From Hyphomicrobiales bacterium (GTDB taxonomy: Bacteria > Pseudomonadota > Alphaproteobacteria > Rhizobiales > Rhizobiaceae): a stretch of 64,000 nt of DNA. The position numbers and the translations under genes are program-made. The stretch lies in the NCBI GenBank assembly GCA_900468065.1, contig UBTA01000041.1:62001-126000 (forward strand). Direction: 5' to 3'. Shown one piece after another: positions 53,375-62,273 of the stretch; positions within the stretch are counted from its first letter, which is position 1, and each line of letters opens with the position of its first letter. The notes beneath the pieces are model-generated. The model searched no databases. It was not told where the DNA came from and worked only from the letters and a program-made list of their open reading frames with translations.

Positions 53375-54504
53375 GGCTGCCTCGCAAAAGGTTGCGCGCG
53401 CTGCTCACTAGCAAAACCAAAAATTGCGGCCAAACCCAGGTTATCCAACCATTTCAAAGCGAGCAGGGGACCGAATATTCCGATCACCGTTCCCGATAAG
53501 AGGTGCAGCACTGCGACATCGACACCCAAGTGACTGAGCGCCATCCGCGTACCGCTGACAAAGGGTACATGCATGCAGAAGATCGCAAGGGTTTCCTTCG
53601 AGATCGTCATGACGGGAGCCGGCACGGAAAATTTCCGGATGCTCACGGTCAGGTAGCAGGCACCGAGAACGACACTGCTTGCACTCAACGCCGCGATCGT
53701 CCCGAACGGAGAATGATAGGAAAGATGATATCTTACCAAGGCTGTGGCGGCAGCGAGAAAACATGCCGCCATAAGCATTACGGCAATGGCGATGTACTTT
53801 CCAGATATCGCGTCTTCGGCGGCCTTCCGGCTTGCGTTTGCCTGTACCGCCCGGGTAAGAAATATCCCAAGTGCAAAGTACATCTGATGTTCTGAGAACC
53901 TGATAAAATGCAGCCCCATGCCGGACTGACGGTCGCTCAGGAACAGCAGATAGGCCAAATGAAGCACGACCGACCAAAACAGCAGCTGACCCGCTGTGCA
54001 GAACCGGTATTCAAGGGCAAGACCCGAGACCGCCATGCACAAAAGCAATGTGTACAAAAACCAAAAGATGCTGACAGGCTGGAACGGAAGCAGCAAGAGG
54101 CTGGTTAAAGCGTCAGTTGGACTGACCGGCATGTTGGCAAGATTGGCCGCGAGAACGATAAGTCCAAGCAACACAACGGACCATATCAGGCAAGGCTGCA
54201 GGAGCCGTATTGTCCGTGCTTTCCACGTTTGGACAAACGGGCGCCGCCTTATGGATTGTGCAAAGAGCAATCCCGAGATCAGGAAAAATAGCGGAATATG
54301 GAAGCTGTAAACCAGGAGATCGAAATTTTGCGCAGCGTCGCCCGTCATGATGCCCGCAGCGACCAGACCACGCTCTGTGTGGCCAGCAACAACCAGAACC
54401 AGAGCACCGGTCCGTGCGACATCGATCCAGGCCTGGCGCGGTGCGTGTAAATCCGCAGCGCTCTTGCCGTCGATTACCGTCCTGTCAGCAGATCGCGTAT
54501 TCAT
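53371..54504 (-). CDS. Membrane acyltransferase (acyltransferase 3 family)
   Basis: 377 residues, about 10 membrane helices: AWIDVARTGALVLVVAGHTE (R-x-H with the catalytic His), YSFHIPLFFLISGLLFAQSI, and further TM segments to ALKWLDNLGLAAIFGF. O-acyltransferases of this type add acetyl or succinyl groups to surface sugars. Start ATG 54504 overlaps the Crp/Fnr gene by 20 bp; ATG 54537 is a further alternative. Confidence 0.88.
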   Translation of the reverse strand: MNTRSADRTVIDGKSAADLHAPRQAWIDVARTGALVLVVAGHTERGLVAAGIMTGDAAQNFDLLVYSFHIPLFFLISGLLFAQSIRRRPFVQTWKARTIRLLQPCLIWSVVLLGLIVLAANLANMPVSPTDALTSLLLLPFQPVSIFWFLYTLLLCMAVSGLALEYRFCTAGQLLFWSVVLHLAYLLFLSDRQSGMGLHFIRFSEHQMYFALGIFLTRAVQANASRKAAEDAISGKYIAIAVMLMAACFLAAATALVRYHLSYHSPFGTIAALSASSVVLGACYLTVSIRKFSVPAPVMTISKETLAIFCMHVPFVSGTRMALSHLGVDVAVLHLLSGTVIGIFGPLLALKWLDNLGLAAIFGFASEQRAQPFARQP

Positions 54505-55183
54505 AGAGCGCTCGCGGGTTTGTGATGGTGATCGCACCGGGTGAAAGATCGACTATCCGGCTACGCTCCCACTCCCGCAGGCACCTGTTGACCTTTTCGC
54601 GCGATGCCGGAAGCATCGACGCCAATTCGTGCTGCGAGATATTGATTGTCGTGGCCATCCGGCCGCATTGGCTTTCGGCGGAATAAAGCCGGAGCAACGC
54701 GTTTGCCAGACGAGATGGGATGCTGACCGACGCCAGGCAGACCAGACGATTCTCGAGGTCCTTGACCCGCTCCACCACGTAGTAGAGCACGTTCGCGCTG
54801 ATCTCGGGATCGGACGCGATCGCTTCTCTGAGGATCTTTGCGTCGAGTGCCCAAATCTCGCAAGCCGTAAGCGCGTGAGCCTCAAAGGAAGGTTTTGTGC
54901 GTCGCAAAACATCGATCTCGCCGAAAACGCTGCCGGGTGCCGGCGTATCGACCACGAATTCCCTGCCATCCATAAGGTAAGTTAGAATTTTAACGACACC
55001 TCTATGTATTACTAATATATAATTTGTCGACTTCTCTCCTTGCGAGATGATGTCGCCTTTATCATAAAATTTAACGGTTTTTGTTTTCAGAAGCCTATCG
55101 GTGAGATCCTTCCCAAGAAGGGAAAGATATTCACTCTTTTTTCTTCTATAGTATCTATTGGTGTTTTGGTCTGCATTTAACAT
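54485..55183 (-). CDS. Crp/Fnr-family regulator
   Basis: 232 residues. Cyclic-nucleotide-type beta roll (KGDIISQGEKSTNYILVIHR, APGSVFGEIDVL) and C-terminal winged helix (INISQHELASMLPASREKVN RCL). No N-terminal Fe-S cysteine cluster, so not an FNR-type oxygen sensor. It opens the minus-strand arm and faces the plus-strand arm of the polysaccharide island, so it likely regulates one or both. Its N-terminal codons and the region beyond are notably AT-rich compared with neighbours. AGGAG precedes ATG 55183. Confidence 0.9.
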   Translation of the reverse strand: MLNADQNTNRYYRRKKSEYLSLLGKDLTDRLLKTKTVKFYDKGDIISQGEKSTNYILVIHRGVVKILTYLMDGREFVVDTPAPGSVFGEIDVLRRTKPSFEAHALTACEIWALDAKILREAIASDPEISANVLYYVVERVKDLENRLVCLASVSIPSRLANALLRLYSAESQCGRMATTINISQHELASMLPASREKVNRCLREWERSRIVDLSPGAITITNPRALYEYAIC

Positions 55184-55195
55184 AGCAAACTCCTA

Positions 55196-55205
55196 GAATA
55201 TATTC
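55196..55205. promoter_or_regulatory. GAATATATTC palindrome upstream of the Crp/Fnr gene
   Basis: A perfect 10-bp palindrome lies 13-22 bp upstream of the regulator start and overlaps the edge of its ribosome site. It could be an autoregulatory operator; chance is also likely for an AT-rich stretch. Confidence 0.3.
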
Positions 55206-55328
55206 CGGTAGATCTGAGCCAGGCCCTCAGTATCTCCTCCGTATTTTGTTTTTTTGCATTGCAGTAATTTTCCCCACTATGACGAAAAAATGCATCTCTG
55301 CCTATGACCACGGTCACAGACAGTTTCG

Positions 55329-55376
55329 TTGAAATATCGTTTCCTATGTTGAAATGTGTTCAGTTATTTTTGAAAT
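55329..55376 (+). repeat. Three TTGAAAT direct repeats, 20-21 bp apart
   Basis: TTGAAAT occurs at 55329-55335, 55349-55355 and 55370-55376. The spacing is two helical turns, so a protein could bind all three on one face. They lie 13-60 bp before the GTG start of the priming sugar transferase; the last is next to its ribosome site (AGGGGG). Likely a regulatory site of the plus arm (inference). Confidence 0.5.
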
Positions 55377-55388
55377 AGGGGGTTTCGA

Positions 55389-56108
55389 GTGACTAAATAT
55401 CTTCGGAAAATTCCCACACTTGAATCAGGCACAAGTGTATTTAATGTTAAAGAATCAAGGGTATCTGCAGCCGAGAATATGTCGACGCCCTTCCTTTCCA
55501 CTAGAATATACAAGAGGGCTCTCGATGTCGTGGCGGCAGGCTCGGCGATAGTGCTACTGTCCCCGGTTCTCGCTTGGGTTGCCATAATGGTAAAAATTTG
55601 TGATGGCGGCCCGGTCCTTTTTCGGCACCGGCGCATTGGATTCGGTGGACAGACGTTCGAATGCCTGAAATTTAGAACGATGAAAATCGATGCTGAACTG
55701 CATCTCCAAGAGTGGCTTCTTAAAAATCCTGTCGCGGCCGAAGAATGGAACGCAACGCAAAAACTGAAGTATGATCCACGCCTTACGCCGATCGGAAAGT
55801 CTCTGCGCCGGTCAAGCCTCGACGAGCTGCCTCAGCTTTTCAACATTTTTCGCGGCGAGATGAGTCTGGTCGGTCCCCGGCCTGTCGTGGCCGAGGAGGT
55901 GCCCCGCTATGGCCGGGATATCGCCCACTACTACTCGGTACGGCCCGGCCTGACCGGCGCTTGGCAAGTCAGCGGTAGAAACGACGTGTCCTATGCAGAG
56001 CGCGTTCGGCTGGACACCGAATACTGCACGACGTGGTCGTTTACAAAAGATCTGGCGATCATGCTGAAGACAGTGCCAGTTCTGTTTTCTGGGCGAGGTT
56101 CTTACTGA
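55389..56108 (+). CDS. Undecaprenyl-phosphate sugar transferase, ExoY/WcaJ type
   Basis: 239 residues. Polyisoprenyl-phosphate hexose-1-phosphate transferase that primes the polysaccharide repeat: one N-terminal membrane segment (ALDVVAAGSAIVLLSPVLAW), then the catalytic domain GPVLFRHRRIGFGGQTFECL KFRTM, GKSLRRSSLDELPQLFNIFR, GEMSLVGPRPV, RPGLTGAWQVSGRNDVSYAE. GTG start with AGGGGG upstream. The first gene of the plus arm, 205 bp from the divergent regulator gene. Confidence 0.93.
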   Translation: MTKYLRKIPTLESGTSVFNVKESRVSAAENMSTPFLSTRIYKRALDVVAAGSAIVLLSPVLAWVAIMVKICDGGPVLFRHRRIGFGGQTFECLKFRTMKIDAELHLQEWLLKNPVAAEEWNATQKLKYDPRLTPIGKSLRRSSLDELPQLFNIFRGEMSLVGPRPVVAEEVPRYGRDIAHYYSVRPGLTGAWQVSGRNDVSYAERVRLDTEYCTTWSFTKDLAIMLKTVPVLFSGRGSY

Positions 56109-56137
56109 GCGTTTTTATCACTTTACGCCGGGACCCC

Positions 56138-57685
56138 ATGGTGTCCGGCCCAACGACAGGCCATACAATGATCGTAGAGCCTATTGGCATCCTCCTTGCT
56201 CTCGCCGGCATCTATACGATGATGGCAGGCCTTACGGCTGGAATGTATTTTCTTTGCATTTGCACGCTCCTTGGGGCCGCCGCGGCGGTGATCCTGCCTG
56301 CTCTCGGCGGGGCCAACATCCAGCCGTCGCACTTCGCCTTGCTTTTCCTCACCGGTGCTGTCGTGTTGCGACCCAGGACCCTAGCGGCAGCGCTGTCCTC
56401 TTTACGCTATCCGGGACCTGGGTTCTGGTTCACGCTTTTTGTGCTCTACAGTGTGTTGACGGCACTGTTTCTGCCCCGGATTTTTGCAGGCGCAACGATC
56501 GTGTATTCTCTCGCCCGCACCAACGAAATGCACAGGATCCTGAATACGCCGCTGTCGCCCACAACTACCAATCTGACGCAGTCCATCTACATGATCGGCA
56601 GCTTCTGTTGCTTTGCGATTGTGGCTGGCTTCGGCCGCCTGGGCGGAATGGCAATAGTGGCGCAAGCCCTGATCGTCACCAGTGCCATCTGCGTCTTTTT
56701 CGCCATCGCCGACCTTGCGACATACGCCACCAATACGGCTGATCTTCTCTCTGTCATTCGCAATGCCAATTACCGAATGCTCAATGACGGCGATATCGAG
56801 GGCTTCAAACGGATCGTCGGCTCCTTTCCGGAGGCAGGGGCCTTTGGCTACGCCGCACTGGCCCTGTTTGCTTTCGTGCTAATGCTTGGCATCGAAGGTT
56901 TCCCCGCGCGGTTCCTGGGTCCTATTATCGGCGCGCTTGGGACCGCCCTGCTGCTGTGCACCTCGACCACCGCTTACGCCGCAAGCGCCGTTACAGGCAT
57001 CCTCGTCCTCTTTTTCTGCATTGCCCGTATTTTCAGAAACAACGCGACATCCCGCCATCTGACTTATGTTGTTGCGTGCCTTTTCGCGCTGCCGCTTCTT
57101 GTCATGGTGATCATGCTGATCCCGTCGGTATCGGAAAGCATCAGCAATCTTATACACGCGACAGTTACCACGAAGCTGGAATCATCATCCGGTGAGGAGC
57201 GGATGCGCTGGAATGCGCAAGCCCTGAGCTCTTTTCTCGATACGAGCGGGATGGGAGCCGGCGTTGGCAGTATAAGGGCATCGAGCCTCGTCGTTGCACT
57301 CCTTGCCAACGTCGGCATTCCCGGCACGCTCATCTTCTTCATCTTCCTGGCAAGCCTGGTTCGATCGGTGCTCCGGCGCCACACGGATGGCGGTATCGAA
57401 CAGAAAGTGGGGCTTGCTGCAATGTTCTCCTGTGTTGCGCAGGTTACGGCCGCGACCATTTCTGCTGGCGCAATCGATCTTGGTCCCCTGTTCGCAATCA
57501 CAGCAGGGCTCTCCGTCGCCTACACACTGGGGCCACTGCAGGCGACAATGGTTCCTGCGGGCGTGCCCTTTCCCGCATCGCCGCGCCTGAACGCCCGCCT
57601 CAAAGGCCTTGCTGCTGCCGACAGCCAGCTCTCCTTGCGCCGAGCGGCTTTCATCCCAGACGATGGAGGGCACCGTCATGTATAA
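56138..57685 (+). CDS. O-antigen ligase/polymerase-like membrane protein
   Basis: 515 residues, about 10-12 helices with a periplasmic loop (IPSVSESISNLIHATVTTKL ESSSGEERMRWNAQALSS) containing the Arg-rich region typical of Wzy or WaaL-type proteins. It would polymerise or ligate repeat units. Start chosen at ATG 56138; ATG 56168 is equally possible. The frame is open much further upstream within the previous gene, but that is a shadow. Overlaps the next gene by 8 bp. Confidence 0.8.
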   Translation: MVSGPTTGHTMIVEPIGILLALAGIYTMMAGLTAGMYFLCICTLLGAAAAVILPALGGANIQPSHFALLFLTGAVVLRPRTLAAALSSLRYPGPGFWFTLFVLYSVLTALFLPRIFAGATIVYSLARTNEMHRILNTPLSPTTTNLTQSIYMIGSFCCFAIVAGFGRLGGMAIVAQALIVTSAICVFFAIADLATYATNTADLLSVIRNANYRMLNDGDIEGFKRIVGSFPEAGAFGYAALALFAFVLMLGIEGFPARFLGPIIGALGTALLLCTSTTAYAASAVTGILVLFFCIARIFRNNATSRHLTYVVACLFALPLLVMVIMLIPSVSESISNLIHATVTTKLESSSGEERMRWNAQALSSFLDTSGMGAGVGSIRASSLVVALLANVGIPGTLIFFIFLASLVRSVLRRHTDGGIEQKVGLAAMFSCVAQVTAATISAGAIDLGPLFAITAGLSVAYTLGPLQATMVPAGVPFPASPRLNARLKGLAAADSQLSLRRAAFIPDDGGHRHV

Positions 57686-59417
57686 CCCGCCAGTCTCGCT
57701 TGCCTATCCTGCCTCATCGGGTCATGCGGTTCGGGAAAAGCCACTGGATATACGCCAGCTTTTTCGCTTCCTTTTGTCGAACAGTCTTCTAATAGCTACG
57801 CTGACCGCACTTTTTGTTGCGATTGCCGTCATCTACGTCACCTTCACTCCGCCAACCTACATCTCCAGTGCTCAGCTTATGCTGGAATCTCAGAAGGCAA
57901 CGGCTGCGGATGCTCAACGGACACTTGCCGAAGAATCCCTGGTTGAAGGTCAGATGGAAATCATGAAGTCCGGAGGCGTTCTGACGGCTGTTGTCGAAAG
58001 CATGAATCTCTCATCTGATGCTGAGTTTAAATCAGACCACCTGCCGATCGCGGATTCTGTCCGCTCCATGCTTTCTGATCGAGCAAGGACAAGCGAACCC
58101 GCAGGAACGGAGTCTTCGCCCGAAGAGGTGCAGGAAAATTACACGATTGCAACACTCCGGAGCCGACTGTGGATTCGCCGGGTCGGCCAATCCACAGTCA
58201 TCGAGATCTCGGCAGCTTCCAGCGACCCGCGCAAAGCGGCGCTGATCGCAAATGCCGTGTCTGAAGCCTATATTGCTCAGAATGTGCAGATGAAATCGCA
58301 GGCAGCTTTTCAGTCCAGCGAATGGCTTGCCCAGCGAGTAGCCGACCTGCAGGAAGCCGTCTTTGCCGCTGACCGCGCGGTCATGAAGTTCCAATCCTCC
58401 GGCGATCCGGGAAGCCAATTCAAACTCACCGAACTGAGAAGCGTGGCGGAGACCCAGCACCGCCTCTACGAGACATATCTGCAAAGCTGGTCAGAGGCCA
58501 AGCAGCGTATTTCCTACCCCGTTTCCGATGCGACCTTTGTTTCGCGGGCGAGCGTACCCATTGCGAAGAGCCAGCCGAAGAGCATGCTCCTGATCGCATT
58601 CGCCCTGATACTCGGGCTGAGTGCTGGCGTCGTGGTCGCAATCGCGCGACATTTCGGCAACCGTGTTATTACCTCGGTGCACCGCATAACAACCGAAATA
58701 GGCATCCCCTGCATTGGTGAAGTGGCCCAGGCAAATCGTGGCAAGGCGAAGCGAAAACTGTCTCCGGTTGAGTTGCTGCAAACCGGCGACCTCGCAGGAA
58801 AACCTGGCACACGGGAGTGGTTCGACCGTGACATGCGCGACCTCAGAGCAACGCTGGGCGGACTGCGCCGCAGCAGGAAAGCCAATCTTATCGGTCTTAT
58901 CGGGACCGAAGCCAAGGCTGGCGCGACTACACTCGCCTACAATCTCGCGCGCCTTGCAGCTGTCTCTGGCTCGAAGACACTGTTGATCGATGCGAGCGTG
59001 ACAAACCCGACGCTCAGCCAGACTTTCGGCGAAGGACGCGCCGTAGGGTTGATGGACGTGTTGAATGACTCGCGCGCGTACACTGACTTCATCAGTCGGA
59101 TCGACAGGCGTTTCACCATCCTTCCGATCGGTACCTTTCGTGACGTGACGCCGGGCGAGCGCATCGGATCGGAACGCATTGCGTTTAGCTTTGCGGATCT
59201 GAAGGAGCGCTTCGATCTCATTCTGGTCGATCTACCATCCATGCCCGAGTCTTCCGATGCAAAGTCGATCGCTCCCTACCTGGATGGATCGCTCATTGTC
59301 GCCCGGCACGGCCGGTCTTCCTTCGATACCCTCGCCGAGATCGTCAACGCGTTGCGGGAAGTGGGCGCCGACATTCTCGGCGTCGTTCTCAATGGAAGTC
59401 CACCCCGCAAAAACTGA
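57678..59417 (+). CDS. Wzz/ExoP-like chain-length protein with degenerate kinase domain
   Basis: 579 residues. N-terminal Wzz domain: TM1 (LIATLTALFVAIAVIYVTF), long periplasmic coiled region, TM2 (SMLLIAFALILGLSAGVVVA). C-terminal P-loop domain resembling bacterial tyrosine kinases: Walker A position reads GTEAKAGATT (residues 409-418), where the nucleotide-binding Lys is Ala416; A' site LLIDASVTNP (Asp438); Walker B LILVDLPSM (Asp518). No Tyr-rich tail follows and the protein is shorter than ExoP (about 780). It may control length or export without kinase activity. ATG 57678 has GGAGGG upstream. Confidence 0.87.
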   Translation: MYNPPVSLAYPASSGHAVREKPLDIRQLFRFLLSNSLLIATLTALFVAIAVIYVTFTPPTYISSAQLMLESQKATAADAQRTLAEESLVEGQMEIMKSGGVLTAVVESMNLSSDAEFKSDHLPIADSVRSMLSDRARTSEPAGTESSPEEVQENYTIATLRSRLWIRRVGQSTVIEISAASSDPRKAALIANAVSEAYIAQNVQMKSQAAFQSSEWLAQRVADLQEAVFAADRAVMKFQSSGDPGSQFKLTELRSVAETQHRLYETYLQSWSEAKQRISYPVSDATFVSRASVPIAKSQPKSMLLIAFALILGLSAGVVVAIARHFGNRVITSVHRITTEIGIPCIGEVAQANRGKAKRKLSPVELLQTGDLAGKPGTREWFDRDMRDLRATLGGLRRSRKANLIGLIGTEAKAGATTLAYNLARLAAVSGSKTLLIDASVTNPTLSQTFGEGRAVGLMDVLNDSRAYTDFISRIDRRFTILPIGTFRDVTPGERIGSERIAFSFADLKERFDLILVDLPSMPESSDAKSIAPYLDGSLIVARHGRSSFDTLAEIVNALREVGADILGVVLNGSPPRKN

Positions 59418-59433
59418 AGGAGAAGCAGTCATC

Positions 59434-60069
59434 ATGAGCCTTGTCCAATTGCGCAACCATCCGGAACTGAAAGACCGTCTGAGAAAAACGCTGCAGTCCG
59501 TCGGATATGAGACGGATGACTGGGTCCGTGTCGTGATGTACCGCGATGCGTTCGCCTTTATCCGCGACCTCGGTCCGGAAAAACTTGATACGCTGGAAAT
59601 CTCCGGCGGCATTCAATGGCGTCGCGAATTCAAGTTCAGATCCTACCGCACAACCGAATATCCAGGCTTCGACGTCTGCAGCGAAGTACTGCCCCAGCGG
59701 TTCGACCTGATCATTGCCGACCAGATTTTCGAACACTTGAAATGGCCGATGCGCGCGGCGCGCAACGTCTACACCATGCTCCGGCCGGGCGGCACCTTCG
59801 TCATCGCCACCCCATTCCTATTGCGCGTGCACGCTTCCCCGATTGATTGCAACCGGTGGACGGAAACGGGCCTTTCCTGCCTGTTGCAAGAGGCCGGATT
59901 TGCCGAGAGTGACATCGCTACAAACTCCTGGGGCAATCGCAGCTGCGTGCAGGCGAACTTCAAACGCTGGCAAAAGGCCGGGTTCATGGGATCGCTCAAG
60001 AACGAGCCGAACTTCCCGGTGATGGTCTGGGCCTTCGCCCGCAAGCCATTGCAAAGCACGGAGCAGTAG
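59434..60069 (+). CDS. SAM-dependent methyltransferase
   Basis: 211 residues, class I methyltransferase-like: LDTLEISGGIQWRREFKFRS (motif-I position, with a diverged G-x-G), FDLIIADQIFEHLKWPMRAA RN, LRPGGTFVIATPFLLRVH and LSCLLQEAGFAESDI. Likely O-methylates a sugar or the polymer end. ATG 59434 follows an AAGGAG; 16 bp from the Wzz gene. Acceptor unknown. Confidence 0.82.
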   Translation: MSLVQLRNHPELKDRLRKTLQSVGYETDDWVRVVMYRDAFAFIRDLGPEKLDTLEISGGIQWRREFKFRSYRTTEYPGFDVCSEVLPQRFDLIIADQIFEHLKWPMRAARNVYTMLRPGGTFVIATPFLLRVHASPIDCNRWTETGLSCLLQEAGFAESDIATNSWGNRSCVQANFKRWQKAGFMGSLKNEPNFPVMVWAFARKPLQSTEQ

Positions 60070-60071
60070 GC

Positions 60072-60989
60072 ATGGCGCTGGCGCGAAGATCAGGAGGGAG
60101 ACGACCGGCGCGGGGAGACCTACGGATCGCTATCGCCATTGCGACCGCCGACCGGCCGGAGGTCGTGCGCGAGATGATTGGGCTGATTGCGCGCCAGCAC
60201 CGCAAGGCGGACTCTGTGCTCGTTTGTTCGCCCAAAGATGAAGATGTGGTGGGGTTGAAACAGACCTGTACGCAGGTCACCCACATTATCGGCCCGCGCG
60301 GGCTACCACATCAGCGCAACCGGCTTATCGAAGCTGCTGGGGACATCGACATCCTCTTGTTTCTCGACGATGATTTCATCATCGCGGACGACTACCTTGC
60401 AGAGGTTGAGGCCGTGTTTTGCGACTATCCCGATATTGTGATGACCACGGGACGCGTCGTCGCAGACGGCATCATCGGACCCGGACTATCCTTTGAGGAG
60501 GCTCTACGGCGGCTGTCTCTTCCATCATTGCCGCAAGATGTCCGTCTTCGTGACGTCTATAACGGCTATGGCTGCAATATGGCGATCCGACTCGAAACCA
60601 TTAGGGCGAATGCCTTGAAGTTTGATGAGGAGTTGCCCCTGTATGCCTGGCTGGAGGATGTCGATTTCAGCCGCAGCCTGGCACCGCTGGGTCGCATCGT
60701 GCGCACGGAACGCGCTTGTGGCGTTCACCTCGGGGTGAAGTCGGGGCGGCAACGCGGGGTGCGGCTGGGGTACTCCCAGATAGCCAACCCCTGCTACCTC
60801 ATCGCCAAGGGAACCTGTTCCTGGAAAAAGGGCCTCCACCATATTGGCAGAAACTTCGCCGCTAATCTCTACGGCACATTTCGCGGCGAACGGTCGGTCG
60901 ATCGACCTGGCCGGCTACTCGGTAATTTCAAGGCCATCATGGATCTGTTCATGCAACGCCTCGCGCCGTCGCGCGCACTCAGGTTTTAG
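60072..60989 (+). CDS. Glycosyltransferase family 2
   Basis: 305 residues, GT-A fold: RIAIAIATADRPEVVREMIG, IGPRGLPHQRNRLIEAAGDI, FLDDDFIIADDYL (DxD metal site), GYGCNMAIRL and LPLYAWLEDVDFSRSLAPLG (ED acceptor residues). Cytosolic sugar transferase. The stop codon TAG at 60987-60989 is followed in the same frame by a further protein-like stretch, so the C-terminus may be shortened (see the following feature). Starts 3 bp after the methyltransferase stop. Confidence 0.9.
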   Translation: MALARRSGGRRPARGDLRIAIAIATADRPEVVREMIGLIARQHRKADSVLVCSPKDEDVVGLKQTCTQVTHIIGPRGLPHQRNRLIEAAGDIDILLFLDDDFIIADDYLAEVEAVFCDYPDIVMTTGRVVADGIIGPGLSFEEALRRLSLPSLPQDVRLRDVYNGYGCNMAIRLETIRANALKFDEELPLYAWLEDVDFSRSLAPLGRIVRTERACGVHLGVKSGRQRGVRLGYSQIANPCYLIAKGTCSWKKGLHHIGRNFAANLYGTFRGERSVDRPGRLLGNFKAIMDLFMQRLAPSRALRF

Positions 60990-61111
60990 GAGAACGGTGA
61001 TGAAGCCAGCCGTTGGGTGCAAGCGGGTCGTTTCTATTTTCAGGGCAATAGAACTATCTGGCAGGGAAGGCACTAGCCCTTGCGCTGCAGGCTTGGCACG
61101 ACGAGGGCGGC
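60990..61111 (+). pseudogene. Possible lost C-terminal tail of the GT2 gene
   Basis: After the GT2 amber stop the same frame reads GDEASRWVQAGRFYFQGNRT IWQG, then a second frame continues KALALALQAWHDEGG up to the acyltransferase ATG. Together the two pieces look like one coding tail broken by a TAG and a one-base frameshift near 61066. A 40-codon overlapping ORF (ATG 61000) with TAGGAGAA upstream is also open here. Confidence 0.4.
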
Positions 61112-62272
61112 ATGATGCGTAAGCTTACTGCTCTTCAGGTTCTGCGTGGTATCGCCGCCAGCCTCGTCGTTGTCGATCACAGCATCCTGCGCCATGTGGA
61201 ATGGGCCGATTATCCCCCGATCATCAAGGTCGCCGCTCCCTATAGCGGCACCCTTGGTGTCGCTGTCTTCTTCGTTATCAGCGGCTTTATCATGATGCAC
61301 ACCGCCGGTAATCAATTCGGGACGAACGGTGCCTCGCTAGCTTTCCTACGCAAGCGGATTGTGCGGATTGTGCCCTTGTACTGGATAGCCACCGCCCTGG
61401 AGGCCGCGCTACGGCTTCATAAAGGTGGCGTGATTGACCCGCAGGCGCTTCTGGCCTCGCTATTCCTCGTTCCAGTTGCCGTCGCGCCGGGAGACTACAT
61501 GCGCCCACTTCTCGGCGTCGGCTGGACACTCAATTACGAAATGTTCTTCTACTGCATTTTCGCCGCCACCCTGCATTTCAGACGGAAAACCGGTTTGATC
61601 CTGCTGTTTTCAACATTAGCCGGGCTGGTGGCTATCGGCGCGATGTATAAACCGCTTGGCGATACGTCCACTCCCCACACCGTCCTCACCTTCTGGACCG
61701 ACCCTATCATCCTGCTGTTTGCCGCCGGCGTTGCAATCGGTCTCCTTGAGGAATCGCTGCGCGGAATGGCGAGCAGCTTGCATTCCATTCCCATAGCAGC
61801 CGCGATGCTCTCCAGTTGGGCGACGGCATTCCTCTGGATAGTCGGTTCCTACCCAATTCCATTGGCATGGCAGCTCGGCGGCTGGTTAGTGTGTATCCTT
61901 TCAGTCGGACTATGTGTGTTTGGAAAGCCCGTCCAGACAAACCTCGCGTGGCGTGCTGGAACACACCTTGGGGATGTCTCCTACGCGCTGTATCTGTTCC
62001 ATTTCTTCGCGATCGTTGCGGCGGAAAAGACCTGGTGGCTGCTTTTAGGCCGAGATCCTTCGATCCTGTTTGTCGCAGCCGCCTATTTTGCTTCCGTGGC
62101 TGCAGCATATGCCATTCATCACCTGTTCGAAGTGAATCTAATCCGGCTTTTCACCCCACGCTCTGGTTGCCCCGAAACTGCACTCCGCACGGAGGATCCA
62201 AACTCCAATGCAACTGCACCTCAACCCGCGCGGGCGCTGCAAAAGCCTGCGCATTTCTACGGGAGAAAGTAA
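61112..62272 (+). CDS. Membrane acyltransferase, OafA/ExoZ type
   Basis: 386 residues, about 10 membrane helices: LTALQVLRGIAASLVVVDHS (R-G-x-A and catalytic His), ISGFIMMHTAGNQFGTNG, RIVRIVPLYWIATALEAAL, GWTLNYEMFFYCIFAATLHF, SYALYLFHFFAIVAAEKTWW. It O-acetylates or acylates the polysaccharide, as ExoZ does for succinoglycan. Start ATG ATG at 61112; preceding sequence has GAGGGCGGC. Confidence 0.9.
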   Translation: MMRKLTALQVLRGIAASLVVVDHSILRHVEWADYPPIIKVAAPYSGTLGVAVFFVISGFIMMHTAGNQFGTNGASLAFLRKRIVRIVPLYWIATALEAALRLHKGGVIDPQALLASLFLVPVAVAPGDYMRPLLGVGWTLNYEMFFYCIFAATLHFRRKTGLILLFSTLAGLVAIGAMYKPLGDTSTPHTVLTFWTDPIILLFAAGVAIGLLEESLRGMASSLHSIPIAAAMLSSWATAFLWIVGSYPIPLAWQLGGWLVCILSVGLCVFGKPVQTNLAWRAGTHLGDVSYALYLFHFFAIVAAEKTWWLLLGRDPSILFVAAAYFASVAAAYAIHHLFEVNLIRLFTPRSGCPETALRTEDPNSNATAPQPARALQKPAHFYGRK

Positions 62273-62273
62273 A

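Noticed and set aside
61000-61122. 40-codon ORF with a good ribosome site overlapping the acyltransferase start
   Set aside because: Sequence is better explained as frame-shifted tail of the GT2 gene; no protein-like pattern in this frame.
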